This document shows, piece after piece, positions 16,849-25,470 of a stretch of DNA of 64,000 nucleotides. The stretch's first letter is position 1, and each line of letters starts with the position of its first letter. The DNA is from an uncultured bacterium. Its GTDB lineage: Bacteria; Pseudomonadota; Alphaproteobacteria; Rhodospirillales; Rhodospirillaceae. The notes below the pieces were generated by a model. It was not told where the DNA came from. It saw nothing but the letters and a program-made list of their open reading frames with translations, and did no database searches. The translations under genes and the position numbers were made by a program. The stretch covers positions 25,318-89,317 of the forward strand of contig CAISTS010000022.1 of the NCBI GenBank assembly GCA_903888485.1. The letters run 5' to 3'.

Positions 16849-18249
16849 TCAACGTCCTTGCGGGCGCGCGGGAGCTGCGCGGCGCGGGGCTTGTTCGGGC
16901 GCGGGCGCGGCCATGCCTTCCGCCTGCGGCGGCTTCAGCACTTCGGCGAGGCGCTTGTAGCAATTGTCGAGATCGGTGTGATCGTCCTTACCCTGGCGCA
17001 GGAATTCCTCGATGCGCGGGTAATAGAACATCGCCTCGTCCACATCGGGGTTCGTGCCCTTGCGATAGGCGCCAAGGCGAATGAGTTCGGCCATGTCTTC
17101 GTAGGAGGAGATGAACTTGCGCGCGCGGACGATGAGCGCGTTCTGTTCGTCGGTATTGCACGCCGGCATGGTGCGCGAGATCGACTTCAGGATGTTCATG
17201 GCCGGGAAGCGTCCGCGCTCGGCGATACTGCGGTCGAGCACGATGTGACCATCGAGAATGCCGCGTACCGCGTCCGAGATCGGTTCGTTGTGGTCGTCGC
17301 CTTCGACAAGCACGGTGAATAGCGCGGTGATGTTGCCCGACTTGCGCTTGCCGGGACCGGCGCGCTCCAAAAGCTTCGGCAATTCGGCGAATACCGCGGG
17401 CGTATAACCCTTTGTGGCCGGCGGCTCGCCGGCGGACAGGCTGATCTCGCGCTGGGCCATGGCGAAGCGGGTCACAGAGTCCATGAGGCACAACACGTTC
17501 TTGCCCTGGTCGCGGAAGTATTCGGCCACGGCCATGGTGACGTAGGCCGCCTGGCGGCGCATCAGTGGCGGCTCATCGGAGGTGGAGACGACAACAACAC
17601 TTCGGGCAAGTCCCTCTGGTCCGAGATCGTCTTCGATGAATTCGCGCGCTTCGCGGCCGCGTTCGCCGACCAACCCGACGACAGTGACGTCGGCATTGGT
17701 GTAGCGCGCCATCATCGAAAGAATTGTCGATTTGCCGACGCCGGAGCCGGCGAAGATGCCCATGCGCTGCCCGTGGCAGCTGGTGGTGAAGGCGTTGAGC
17801 GCGCGGATGCCAAGATCGAGCTTGCCGCCGATGCGCTTGCGCGTATGCGCGGGCGGGGGCGCGGCCTTGATGGGATAAGCGAGATCACCGGCGCCAAGCG
17901 CACCGCCCCCATCGACGGGCTTGCCCATGGCGTTGATGACGCGGCCCAGCCAGGTATCGTCGGGATAAACAGAGGGCGCAGCTTCGGCGAGTTCAGCGCG
18001 ACAGCCAAGGCCGATACCTTCCAGGGCGCCGAAGGGCATGACCAGCGCGCGGCTGTTGCGGAAGCCGACCACTTCACACGGCACGATGCGGCCGTCGCGG
18101 GCCACCACATTGCAGCGGTCGCCGACCGAGAGATTGTTCTGAACGCCGGAGACCTCGACCAGGAGGCCCTGCACAGCGGCCACCTTGCCGAAGACCTGAT
18201 GGGTCGGCAGACGTTCGATTTCGCTCAAAAGCGAGGTGATATTGACCAC
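16849..18249 (-). CDS. fliI: Flagellar export ATPase FliI
   Basis: FliI is the F1-beta-like ATPase of the flagellar type III export apparatus. It has 466 residues with Walker A AGSGVGKSTIL near residue 172 and the F1/T3SS-type segment ISLSAGEPPATKGYTPAVF. The start is taken as GTG at 18249, because GGGGAG sits five bases upstream and the product then begins MVNITSLLSEIERL. A longer frame to 18336 adds 29 residues without family character. The C-terminus is Pro/Ala-rich. It is divergent from ctrA across a 261-base intergenic region. Confidence 0.94.
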   Translation of the reverse strand: MVNITSLLSEIERLPTHQVFGKVAAVQGLLVEVSGVQNNLSVGDRCNVVARDGRIVPCEVVGFRNSRALVMPFGALEGIGLGCRAELAEAAPSVYPDDTWLGRVINAMGKPVDGGGALGAGDLAYPIKAAPPPAHTRKRIGGKLDLGIRALNAFTTSCHGQRMGIFAGSGVGKSTILSMMARYTNADVTVVGLVGERGREAREFIEDDLGPEGLARSVVVVSTSDEPPLMRRQAAYVTMAVAEYFRDQGKNVLCLMDSVTRFAMAQREISLSAGEPPATKGYTPAVFAELPKLLERAGPGKRKSGNITALFTVLVEGDDHNEPISDAVRGILDGHIVLDRSIAERGRFPAMNILKSISRTMPACNTDEQNALIVRARKFISSYEDMAELIRLGAYRKGTNPDVDEAMFYYPRIEEFLRQGKDDHTDLDNCYKRLAEVLKPPQAEGMAAPAPEQAPRRAAPARPQGR

Positions 18250-18352
18250 TTCTACTCCCCGCGGGACCGGAACGCGGCCTTTAGCTGCATTCTGCCGCCC
18301 AAAAGGCCGTCCGGAAACACTTCGTCCAGGCTCCAAGTCTTAAGGCCTGCCC

Positions 18353-18367
18353 GTTAACACCGCGTAA
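18353..18367. promoter_or_regulatory. Candidate CtrA box in the fliI-ctrA intergenic region
   Basis: TTAA-N7-TAAA (one mismatch to the CtrA consensus TTAA-N7-TTAA) lies 104 bases upstream of fliI and 143 bases upstream of ctrA. A second pair, TTAA-N4-TTAA at 18459-18470, has the wrong spacing. ctrA autoregulation is established in Caulobacter; here it is only a motif-based inference. Confidence 0.35.
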
Positions 18368-18510
18368 AATATTGATTTTTACAACCCTTGGCGATCCCAC
18401 AACCCGTCTCCGTACACGTGTTTGTCAGGTTTGGGGTGGAACCTGTTGATAACTTGTGTTAACATCTTAATCTGGACCTAGTGGGTAGGTTGTAAACGGG
18501 GCACAATATC

Positions 18511-19236
18511 ATGCGTATCCTATTGGTTGAGGATGACCCCTCAACAGCGCAAGCGATCACCGCGATGCTGCGCAAGGAAGATTGGGTCATCGACTCTACC
18601 GACCTCGGGGAAGACGGTCTCGATCTCGGCAAGATCTACGATTACGACCTCATCATTCTCGACCTGATGCTGCCCGACATGGACGGCATGGACGTCATCC
18701 GCCAGCTGCGCAGCGCCAAGGTGGCGACGCCGGTGCTGATCCTCTCGGGTCTGCAGGAAGCGGAGAAGAAGGTCCAGGGCTTCGGCGTCGGCGCCGACGA
18801 CTACCTCACTAAACCGTTCAACCGCGACGAGCTCATCGCGCGCGTGCAGGCCATCGTGCGCCGCTCCAAGGGTCACGCCCAGCCGAAAGTGCAAGTCGGC
18901 CGTCTCACCGTGCACCTCGAAGCACGCACCGCCGAAGTCGACAACGCGCCCTTGCACCTCACCGGCAAGGAATACGGCATCCTCGAACTTCTGGCTTTGC
19001 GCAAAGGCACGACCCTCACCAAGGAACAGTTCCTCAACCATCTCTACGGCGGCATGGACGAGCCCGAACTCAAGATCATCGATGTGTTCATCTGCAAGCT
19101 GCGCAAGAAGCTCGCGACGGCCACGGGCGGCGAGAGCTACATCGAAACGGTCTGGGGCCGCGGCTACGTGCTGCGCGAGACCGAAAGCGCCGAAGGCACC
19201 GGCGGCGGCGTCACCAAGAAAGCCGCCAACGCCTGA
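18511..19236 (+). CDS. ctrA: Cell-cycle/motility response regulator CtrA
   Basis: CtrA is the OmpR-family master regulator of cell cycle, motility and development in Alphaproteobacteria. It has 241 residues: a receiver (1-120) with the acidic pair in VEDDPS, phospho-Asp at 51 ([13 protein letters not shown]) and Lys in [11 protein letters not shown], then a winged-helix domain with the near-invariant [12 protein letters not shown] and [10 protein letters not shown]. It is followed by a strong terminator and stands alone in its transcript. Its phosphotransferase chpT is 5.5 kb downstream, and the flagellar genes it would control are upstream. Confidence 0.95.
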   Translation: MRILLVEDDPSTAQAITAMLRKEDWVIDSTDLGEDGLDLGKIYDYDLIILDLMLPDMDGMDVIRQLRSAKVATPVLILSGLQEAEKKVQGFGVGADDYLTKPFNRDELIARVQAIVRRSKGHAQPKVQVGRLTVHLEARTAEVDNAPLHLTGKEYGILELLALRKGTTLTKEQFLNHLYGGMDEPELKIIDVFICKLRKKLATATGGESYIETVWGRGYVLRETESAEGTGGGVTKKAANA

Positions 19237-19260
19237 GCTTTCTCAGTACTGCGAAATAAC

Positions 19261-19287
19261 AAAGGCCGGGCCCACGCCCGGCCTTTT
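19261..19287. terminator. Strong hairpin terminator between ctrA and the FkbM gene
   Basis: GGCCGGGC and GCCCGGCC pair around a short CCAC loop, flanked by AAA on the left and TTTT on the right, so it can terminate transcription from both directions: ctrA on plus and the methyltransferase gene on minus (stop at 19291). Confidence 0.88.
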
Positions 19288-19290
19288 GCT

Positions 19291-20232
19291 TTATGCGGCT
19301 TGATTCGCGAGGCCGATGACTGTGGCCTTCACACAATTTGTGAGGAACTTGGCGGTGGCCTGTTGCGCGGGATCGGTGGTGTTCTCATGGGCCGCGCGCG
19401 CGAGGTCCAGCGCATAACCCCAGAGGCCCGTGGATGCCGCGAAGGTCCAGGTCACGACGTAGTCGCGGAAGGGCGCTTCGCGCGCTTTCAGGGATTCCAG
19501 CGTCGGGAAGTAACGGGCCTCGGCCGCCGTCGGGCTGGGACCGAACAGGCGCGCAACGGGATCGGTTGCCTTCACGTCGAGACCAAACACCTGCTTGATC
19601 GTCGAGGCTTGTACGCGCGCGAACTGCTGCACCTTCAGATGCGCGAGCCAGAACCCCTCTTTGATCAAAGCTTGGTTGATGTCGTGGAAGGTTTGTTCGC
19701 CTTGGTAAAAGGGGGCAAGACCCGGTTCGACTTCGATGCAGAGCAAACGCTCCCGGCGCTTGGCGTCGAGACCCATGATGATGGAAAGGTCGATGCCCTG
19801 GCTGTCGACCTTGAGCCAGTCGATGGCGGAAAGGTTGAGCTCGTCCATGACCGCGGCCAGCGACGTCGTCTCGATCTCGATCTGCCGCTCGACTTTGAAC
19901 AGGTCGGCGAAGATGTAGGGCTTGAGAGCATCATGATCCGGCGCAAGCGCGCTGGAGCAGTGCGGAAAGGCGGTCAGAAAAAACGGCGAGCGCGCGGCAG
20001 CGTCCTGTCCGGCCACAATCTTGGGGACCATTTTGTACTGGGCGTAATTGGCGCGCAGCGTGGGATCGATGTCGCGGCTGTCGGGATCGAAGCCGACAAA
20101 GACCGATTTGCGCGCCACGGGCTGCCAAGGCGCATGGGCCTTGCCGGAGGCGCCCACATCGACGAGGACGGGAACCGCGCCGACACGGTCGAGCACGCCG
20201 CCGAGGACATCTGAGTCTGGGGATTGGTTCAT
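19291..20232 (-). CDS. FkbM-family methyltransferase
   Basis: The product is a SAM-dependent methyltransferase of the FkbM type, usually modifying sugars or other small molecules in glycan or natural-product pathways. The 313 residues show the SAM-binding start VLVDVGASG near residue 24, an acidic VGFDPDSRD, and the FkbM-typical IDWLKVDSQGIDLSIIMGLD near 138-158 followed by CIEVEPG. The substrate cannot be predicted. It is isolated between two hairpin terminators. It could serve the glycan locus 20 kb away, but nothing in the sequence links them. Confidence 0.82.
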   Translation of the reverse strand: MNQSPDSDVLGGVLDRVGAVPVLVDVGASGKAHAPWQPVARKSVFVGFDPDSRDIDPTLRANYAQYKMVPKIVAGQDAAARSPFFLTAFPHCSSALAPDHDALKPYIFADLFKVERQIEIETTSLAAVMDELNLSAIDWLKVDSQGIDLSIIMGLDAKRRERLLCIEVEPGLAPFYQGEQTFHDINQALIKEGFWLAHLKVQQFARVQASTIKQVFGLDVKATDPVARLFGPSPTAAEARYFPTLESLKAREAPFRDYVVTWTFAASTGLWGYALDLARAAHENTTDPAQQATAKFLTNCVKATVIGLANQAA

Positions 20233-20300
20233 GCTTCCGTCTCAACCCGCTGCATTTTCTGCCTGGGACGGTAGCATCAAACCTTGTGCAAAAACAGCGA

Positions 20301-20324
20301 AGGCCGGGCTTGAGGGCCCGGCCT
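20301..20324 (-). terminator. Hairpin downstream of the 93-residue secreted protein gene
   Basis: AGGCCGGGC and GCCCGGCCT pair perfectly around a six-base loop, 25 bases after the stop of the minus-strand gene at 20349-20630. A T-rich stretch follows on the minus strand, at some distance. It separates this gene from the FkbM gene. Confidence 0.7.
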
Positions 20325-20348
20325 ATTTGGTTTTATCCAATCGCGACG

Positions 20349-20630
20349 CTAAAGCGCCGTATAGTTGAAGCGGTAGTACTCGAGGGCGTTCCGCGCCGCG
20401 CCGTTGCTGAGCGGGCGATTGAACTTATTGACGCTCTCCAGCTTCGACGGGCCGACGTGCAAGGTCGCCGTATCGAACGACGTGCGCTGCAGGACCGCTT
20501 CAGCCTGCACCGCAATTGCATCTCGCTGGGCGATTTGATCGGTGTACGAGGGCTGTACTAACGAGGCGGCAATCGCGCTGACCCCGCCAAGGGTGACCGC
20601 GCCGACGATTGCCAGAGCTACGTTTCTCAT
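20349..20630 (-). CDS. Small secreted protein, unknown function
   Basis: The 93-residue product has a signal peptide (MRNVALAIVGAVTLGGVSAIAA) and a polar mature part rich in Asn, Gln and Thr, with no Cys. The start is well supported by AGGAGGT four bases upstream. It stands alone between terminator-like and promoter-length gaps. I do not recognise a family. Confidence 0.75.
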   Translation of the reverse strand: MRNVALAIVGAVTLGGVSAIAASLVQPSYTDQIAQRDAIAVQAEAVLQRTSFDTATLHVGPSKLESVNKFNRPLSNGAARNALEYYRFNYTAL

Positions 20631-20816
20631 AGAGACCTCCTATCGATTCAAAAGCCGCTTTGCGCCGACGCACCAATCATGAGCGCCCGTCGCTCTTCGG
20701 CGCACACTCTAAGGGTCGAGCGCGAATGCGGCGCATGTGGGGCGCCTCGCCCATTAAATCAGCGAAGGATGTGGGAACCTTTTGTATCGCCTTCCCTCGC
20801 GTCGCGCGGGCGCGCG

Positions 20817-21047
20817 CTAACCGGGAATAATGAGCGCGTTCTGTCGCGTGTTCGACCACACGACCTGCGCCGCGCCGACGATGGCGCAAATCGCGCCGTA
20901 GAGGGCCCACGTGATATCGCCGGCCATGAAGCCGACCTGAAAAGCGATACCGAGCCCTTGTAGAATCCAGATACCGCCGAAGACGATCATCGCGACACCG
21001 ATCAGGCTGCTGACAATCCGCATAACGACGTCAAACGCCCGGCGCAT
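20817..21047 (-). CDS. Small integral membrane protein
   Basis: This 76-residue protein has two hydrophobic segments (about residues 9-31 and 43-64: VSSLIGVAMIVFGGIWILQG and ALYGAICAIVGAAQVVW). No catalytic motif is visible. The adjacent region 20631-20816 shows no gene. Function unknown. Confidence 0.72.
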   Translation of the reverse strand: MRRAFDVVMRIVSSLIGVAMIVFGGIWILQGLGIAFQVGFMAGDITWALYGAICAIVGAAQVVWSNTRQNALIIPG

Positions 21048-21175
21048 GTGGCCCTCCGCTTTTGATACCCACCGCCTCCATCTTACTGCACGTCTGAACA
21101 GTTACATATCTGGCTTAAACCCAAGCCAATCTCCGGCATTTTGCCAAGCGCGTCAGCGTGTTATATCGTCGGTTT

Positions 21176-21589
21176 ATGAGCGCCCATGAAACCTATCGCC
21201 GTGACGGCGCCGAGCCGCGCGCCTCGGAGAAGTCCTTCGGCATTGTCTTCGCCGTCGTCTTTGCCCTCATCGGCTTTTTGCCGCTGATCGCCGGCCATGC
21301 GCCGCGTTGGTGGGCCGTGGGCGTCGCTGCGCTTTTCCTGGTGCTGGCGTTCGTGCTCCCGCGCGCGCTCGCGCCGCTCAACAGAGTGTGGATGGCGATC
21401 GGCAAGGTTCTGCACCGCATCGTTAGCCCTGTCGTGCTGGGCTTGCTCTATACGGTCGCGGTCATACCGACGGGTCTTTATCTACGTCTGCGGGGCGTCG
21501 ATCCTTTGCGCTTGAAGCGCGACCCCGCCGCGCGCAGCTATTGGCAGCCGCGCAAAGACGCCCTTTCCTCCTTCAAGACTCAATTCTGA
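21176..21589 (+). CDS. SxtJ-family membrane protein
   Basis: The 137-residue protein has three hydrophobic segments (approximately residues 23-42, 46-65 and 82-103) and the pattern seen in SxtJ proteins (ASEKSFGIVFAVVFALIGF near the start, a C-terminal YWQPRKDALSSFKTQF). SxtJ proteins are found next to carbamoyltransferases, as here. The ATG at 21176 is preferred to a GTG at 21158. It leads a three-gene unit, with the DUF5989 gene starting eight bases after its stop. Biochemical role unknown. Confidence 0.82.
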   Translation: MSAHETYRRDGAEPRASEKSFGIVFAVVFALIGFLPLIAGHAPRWWAVGVAALFLVLAFVLPRALAPLNRVWMAIGKVLHRIVSPVVLGLLYTVAVIPTGLYLRLRGVDPLRLKRDPAARSYWQPRKDALSSFKTQF

Positions 21590-21597
21590 CGGTTTGC

Positions 21598-21747
21598 ATG
21601 GCTTTCCTCATCGAATTCTGGAACTTCCTCAAGATCCGCAAGAAATTCTGGCTGCTGCCGATGCTGTTCATGCTCGTGCTCTTCGGCGGCCTGATCGTGC
21701 TGGCGCAGGGTTCGGCGGTCGCGCCCTTCATCTACACGCTGTTCTAG
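21598..21747 (+). CDS. DUF5989-family small membrane protein
   Basis: This 49-residue protein is one membrane helix flanked by a basic face: a WNFLKIRKKFWLLP motif, then a hydrophobic run, ending QGSAVAPFIYTLF, which matches the DUF5989 family closely. It lies between SxtJ and the carbamoyltransferase, an arrangement repeated in other bacteria, and is probably cotranslated: the carbamoyltransferase TTG begins four bases after its stop. Confidence 0.85.
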   Translation: MAFLIEFWNFLKIRKKFWLLPMLFMLVLFGGLIVLAQGSAVAPFIYTLF

Positions 21748-21750
21748 ACT

Positions 21751-23580
21751 TTGCGCGTTCTTGGCCTCTCTGCGCTCTACCACGACAGCGCCGCGGCGCT
21801 GGTCGAGGACGGACGCATCGTCGCCGCCGCGCAGGAAGAACGCTTCACGCGCAAGAAGCACGACGCGCGCATCCCCCGGAACGCCATCGCCTCGTGCCTG
21901 GAGATCGGCGGCATCACCCTCAACGATGTCGACTTCGTAGCATTCTATGAAAAGCCCTTCGTGAAGTTCGAGCGCCTGCTCGAAACCTATGCAGCTTTTG
22001 CACCCAAGGGCTTCACATCCTTCCGCCAGGCGTTACCGCTTTGGATCAAGGAGAAGCTGTTCCAAAAAGACCTGCTGATCCGAGAGCTGAAGACCTTCGC
22101 GCCTGATGTGAACTGGATGGATAAGCTGGTGTTCTCGGAACACCACCTAAGCCACGCGGCCTCGGCCTTCTTCCCGTCGCCCTTCGAAGAGGCCGCCGTG
22201 CTCACCATGGACGGCGTCGGCGAGTGGACGACCACCTCACTGGCGATGGGCGCGGGCAACAAGCTCGAGATCATCAAAGAGATTCACTTCCCGCATTCGC
22301 TTGGCCTGCTCTACTCGGCCTTCACGTACTACACAGGCTTTAAGGTCAACTCGGGCGAGTACAAGGTCATGGGCCTTGCGCCCTATGGCGAGCCGCGCTT
22401 CGCCGACCTCATCCTTAAGCACCTCATCGACCTTAAGGACGATGGCAGTTTCCGGCTGGACCAAAGCTACTTCGACTACTGCACCGGCCTGACTATGACG
22501 AACGAGAAGTTCGCCAGGCTCTTTGGCGCGCCGGCGCGTAAAGCCAGCGAGCCGCTCACTCAGGTGCATATGGACCTAGCCGCATCGGTGCAGGCCGTCA
22601 CGGAAGAAGCTGTTTTGCGCCTCGCGCGCGGCATCAAGGCCGAGACCGGCGCGAAGAATATCTGCCTTGCCGGCGGTGTCGCGCTCAACTGCGTCGCCAA
22701 CGGCAAGGTGCTGAAGGAAAAGATCTTCGACGGCATCTGGATTCAACCCGCGGCGGGCGACGCCGGTGGCGCGCTCGGCGCCGCGCTCGCCACCTATCAC
22801 TTGCACGCCAATGGTCCGCGCAAGGTCCCCGCCCTCGGCGACAGCATGGCCGGCGCGCTGCTGGGTCCGGAATTCGCCCAAGCCGACATCGAGGCGCGGC
22901 TCAAGACTGCTGGCGCGCGTTTGACGACGCTCACCGATACCGATGTCGTTACCCAGACCGCACAAGCCCTCGCGGGGAATGCCGCCATCGGCTGGTTCCA
23001 AGGGCGCATGGAGTTCGGACCACGCGCGCTCGGCGCGCGTTCGATCATCGGCAACCCGGCTGCACCCGATATGCAACGCACGCTGAACCTCAAAGTGAAA
23101 TTCCGCGAAAGCTTCAGACCCTTCGCGCCCGCCGTACGCCGCGAGGATGTGGCCGATTGGTTCGAAATGGATACCGATAGCCCCTACATGCTGCTGGTCG
23201 CGGGCGTGAAACCGGATAAACGCGTTGCGAGCTCGGACTCAGGCAAGTTCGGCATCGACAAGCTCAACGAGGTGCGCTCGCAGATCCCGGCGGTAACGCA
23301 CGTGGATTATTCGGCGCGCGTGCAGACCGTTAGCGCCGACGTCAATCCGCGATTCCACGCTCTGCTCACGCAGTTCGGTGCGCTCACCGGCATTCCGGTT
23401 CTGGTGAATACCAGCTTCAACGTGCGTAGCGAGCCCATCGTCTGCACGCCCGAAGACGCCTTCCGCTGCTTCATGGCCACGGAGCTGGACGTGCTGGTGG
23501 TGGGGAATTGTTTCCTGAAGAAGACCGAGCAAGACCCTGCCCTGAAGCTGGACTACAGCGTCGACTTCGAACCGGATTAG
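21751..23580 (+). CDS. NodU/SxtI-type carbamoyltransferase
   Basis: The enzyme transfers a carbamoyl group from carbamoyl phosphate to a hydroxyl acceptor, via a carbamoyl-adenylate. The N-terminal kinase-like domain opens with LGLSALYHDSAAALVEDG. HH motif residues occur at SEHHLSHAASAF (near 130). LAGGVALNCVANGK and the C-terminal NTSFNVRSEPIV are characteristic. The product is 609 residues from a TTG start four bases after the DUF5989 gene. The acceptor is unknown: a glycan, antibiotic-like molecule or other metabolite are all possible. Confidence 0.88.
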   Translation: MRVLGLSALYHDSAAALVEDGRIVAAAQEERFTRKKHDARIPRNAIASCLEIGGITLNDVDFVAFYEKPFVKFERLLETYAAFAPKGFTSFRQALPLWIKEKLFQKDLLIRELKTFAPDVNWMDKLVFSEHHLSHAASAFFPSPFEEAAVLTMDGVGEWTTTSLAMGAGNKLEIIKEIHFPHSLGLLYSAFTYYTGFKVNSGEYKVMGLAPYGEPRFADLILKHLIDLKDDGSFRLDQSYFDYCTGLTMTNEKFARLFGAPARKASEPLTQVHMDLAASVQAVTEEAVLRLARGIKAETGAKNICLAGGVALNCVANGKVLKEKIFDGIWIQPAAGDAGGALGAALATYHLHANGPRKVPALGDSMAGALLGPEFAQADIEARLKTAGARLTTLTDTDVVTQTAQALAGNAAIGWFQGRMEFGPRALGARSIIGNPAAPDMQRTLNLKVKFRESFRPFAPAVRREDVADWFEMDTDSPYMLLVAGVKPDKRVASSDSGKFGIDKLNEVRSQIPAVTHVDYSARVQTVSADVNPRFHALLTQFGALTGIPVLVNTSFNVRSEPIVCTPEDAFRCFMATELDVLVVGNCFLKKTEQDPALKLDYSVDFEPD

Positions 23581-24431
23581 AGATCCACTTTAGATGCGAG
23601 CGACAGCGCGGCGGGACGGTCGGCGCGGTGCGCGGCGTAGATCGCAAGCTCGGGCACGATGGTGCGGAAGTGGCTAGTGACACCGGCAATGGTCTCATTG
23701 AGACCGAGATAGAGCACACCATCGTCCACCAGCACGCGGCTGAGTTTGCCGAGCACGTCCTGTTTGGTCTTGAGGTCTAGATAGACCAGCACATTGCGGC
23801 AGAAGACGGCGTCGAAACGCCCCAGCGGAAACAGATCGTCGAGCAAATTCCAGGTCTGGAACGACACCATGCCGCGGATGGCGTCGTTGATAACCCAGGC
23901 GTCGTCCTGCTTGGTGAAGTATTGCAGCAATGTGCGGATCGGCAGGCCGCGCTGCACGTCGAACTGGCTGTAGGCGCCCTTGCTCGCGGCCGCGACCGCC
24001 GCGCCCGAGATGTCGATACCGACGACGTCGATGTCCCAGCCCGGGAAGGACGAGGCGACGTCGCGGATTGTCATGGCGATGGAGTGCGCCTCTTGCCCGT
24101 TCGAGACGCCTGCCGAGAGGATGCGAAAGCGCGGCTTCATCCCGCGCGAGACGCGCAGGTTCGGCAGCACCACGGTGCGGAAATGCACGAACGGCTTCCA
24201 ATCGCGGAAGAACGCCGTGTCCTTGGCCATCATCGCTTCGACCACCGCGGTCTGCAGCGCTTCGTCGCCGCCGAGCGCGCCGGCCAAAAGCTCGCTCACG
24301 GATTTCTTGCGCAAATCGCGCACCACCGGCATCAGGCGATTTTCCAGCAGGTACGTCTTGTCACGCGTGAGCACGAGGCCCGAGCGGTCCCTGATGAAGC
24401 GCGCCGCGTTCTCGAACTCTTCCGGTGTCAT
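23577..24431 (-). CDS. cheR: CheR-type protein methyltransferase
   Basis: CheR methylates Glu residues of chemoreceptors using SAM. The product is 284 residues, with an N-terminal helical domain (EFENAARFIRDRSGLVLTRDK) and the SAM-binding domain (RILSAGVSNGQEAHSIAMTI near 105, then VFCRNVLVYLD near 207). The ATG at 24431 overlaps the cheY stop (ATGA), so it is translationally coupled. Its stop overlaps the carbamoyltransferase gene tail-to-tail by four bases. No chemoreceptor or CheA/B/W is nearby, so its target is unclear. Confidence 0.9.
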   Translation of the reverse strand: MTPEEFENAARFIRDRSGLVLTRDKTYLLENRLMPVVRDLRKKSVSELLAGALGGDEALQTAVVEAMMAKDTAFFRDWKPFVHFRTVVLPNLRVSRGMKPRFRILSAGVSNGQEAHSIAMTIRDVASSFPGWDIDVVGIDISGAAVAAASKGAYSQFDVQRGLPIRTLLQYFTKQDDAWVINDAIRGMVSFQTWNLLDDLFPLGRFDAVFCRNVLVYLDLKTKQDVLGKLSRVLVDDGVLYLGLNETIAGVTSHFRTIVPELAIYAAHRADRPAALSLASKVDL

Positions 24432-24796
24432 CCGAGCAGCCCCAGAAGGACGAGTTTGGAGCGCACGATCTCGCCGTCGAAGGGCTTCATGATGTACTCG
24501 TCGGCGCCGGCATCCAGGGCCTGGCGAATATGCGGCGCATCGTTCTCGGTGGTGCAGAACACCACGGCCACCTCGTTGCCGCCGGGCAGCTTGCGCAGCT
24601 CCTTTGTGAAGGCGATGCCGTCCATCACCGGCATATCCCAATCGACCAGGACGAGGTCGGGCATACGGATGGCGATGGCGTTCAGCGCCTTCTTGCCGTT
24701 CTCCGCCTCGTCGACGTCGATTCCCAAATCCTGGATGATCTTGAGCGCCACCCGGCGGATGACGCGCGAGTCATCGACGACCAAACATTTTTTCAT
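24428..24796 (-). CDS. Single-domain response regulator, CheY-like
   Basis: This 122-residue stand-alone receiver has all the phosphorylation residues: acidic pair in VVDDSRVIRR, acceptor Asp in LVDWDMPVMDG (about 52), Thr in FCTTEND and Lys in MKPFDGE. It sits between chpT and cheR with overlaps on both sides (chpT stop over its ATG, its stop over the cheR ATG), so all three are one operon. It may receive phosphate from ChpT or a CckA-like kinase, or serve the methylation pathway. Confidence 0.88.
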   Translation of the reverse strand: MKKCLVVDDSRVIRRVALKIIQDLGIDVDEAENGKKALNAIAIRMPDLVLVDWDMPVMDGIAFTKELRKLPGGNEVAVVFCTTENDAPHIRQALDAGADEYIMKPFDGEIVRSKLVLLGLLG

Positions 24797-25470
24797 AGGG
24801 TGACCATGGGGGGCGCCTGTCCGCCCTTCGGGAACGTCGCAGTGACGCGCACGCCGCCGCTCATGCTGACGAGAGCCACCATACCGCCGGCGGCACGCAC
24901 GAGCCGGCCGGTGACGTTGCCGTGCACATTCTTGGCGGAGAGCGGGGCCGCGCCGTTGCCGGCAACGGCGCCGAGGAGATCCTCGCGCAGCGTCGCGGCG
25001 CGGTCACTTCCCGCTTCGACCACGAGATCGAGCGCGGAGCCGGTGTTGATCTTGAACGCAAGCGTGCGGCAGGCCGGCACTGCTTCGAGCCCGAGCAGGC
25101 AGAGGTTCAGCACCGTCTGCACCCACCCCGTACCCAGAGCCGCGGCGCCGGCGGCTAAACTGTCCGCAGCGGGCCACGTCACAGCGGGCTTGCCGCCGGG
25201 GCCGGCGACAGCATCGAGATAACCATCGAGCAAGGTCTTGGGATCGCCCGCGGCGCCCGGCACGCCCAGCGCGGCGCGCATGAATTTAAGCTTCAGCGAG
25301 GCGGCACCCGAGCTGTTGCCGATGAGACCCAGCGTTTCCGCATCGGCTTGAGAAGGATCGCCACCAATCAGCTCGACGCCGGCCGCCACGGCGCCGACCG
25401 GCCCAGCCAAATCATGGCAAAGCCGCGTGCACAGAAGTTGCGCCAGTTCCAAATTCGTATCGGTCATCAT
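24793..25470 (-). CDS. chpT: Histidine phosphotransferase ChpT
   Basis: ChpT relays phosphate from the CckA kinase to CtrA (and CpdR). The 225-residue protein has the phospho-accepting His at about residue 19 in LCHDLAGPVGAVAAGVELI, a dimerisation helix pair, and a degenerate HATPase-like C-terminal half that lacks ATP-binding motifs, as expected. Two adjacent ATGs (25470, 25467) follow CGCGGGG; the first is used. It starts a chpT-cheY-cheR operon. ctrA lies in the same window at 18511. Confidence 0.88.
   Translation of the reverse strand: MMTDTNLELAQLLCTRLCHDLAGPVGAVAAGVELIGGDPSQADAETLGLIGNSSGAASLKLKFMRAALGVPGAAGDPKTLLDGYLDAVAGPGGKPAVTWPAADSLAAGAAALGTGWVQTVLNLCLLGLEAVPACRTLAFKINTGSALDLVVEAGSDRAATLREDLLGAVAGNGAAPLSAKNVHGNVTGRLVRAAGGMVALVSMSGGVRVTATFPKGGQAPPMVTL

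Noticed and set aside
18439..18461. GGAAC followed by GTT after 15 bases as an EcfG promoter of ctrA
   Set aside because: Spacing is one or two bases short of the GGAAC-N16/17-GTT pattern.
18459..18470. TTAA-N4-TTAA upstream of ctrA as a CtrA site
   Set aside because: Spacing is four, not seven; not counted as a CtrA box.
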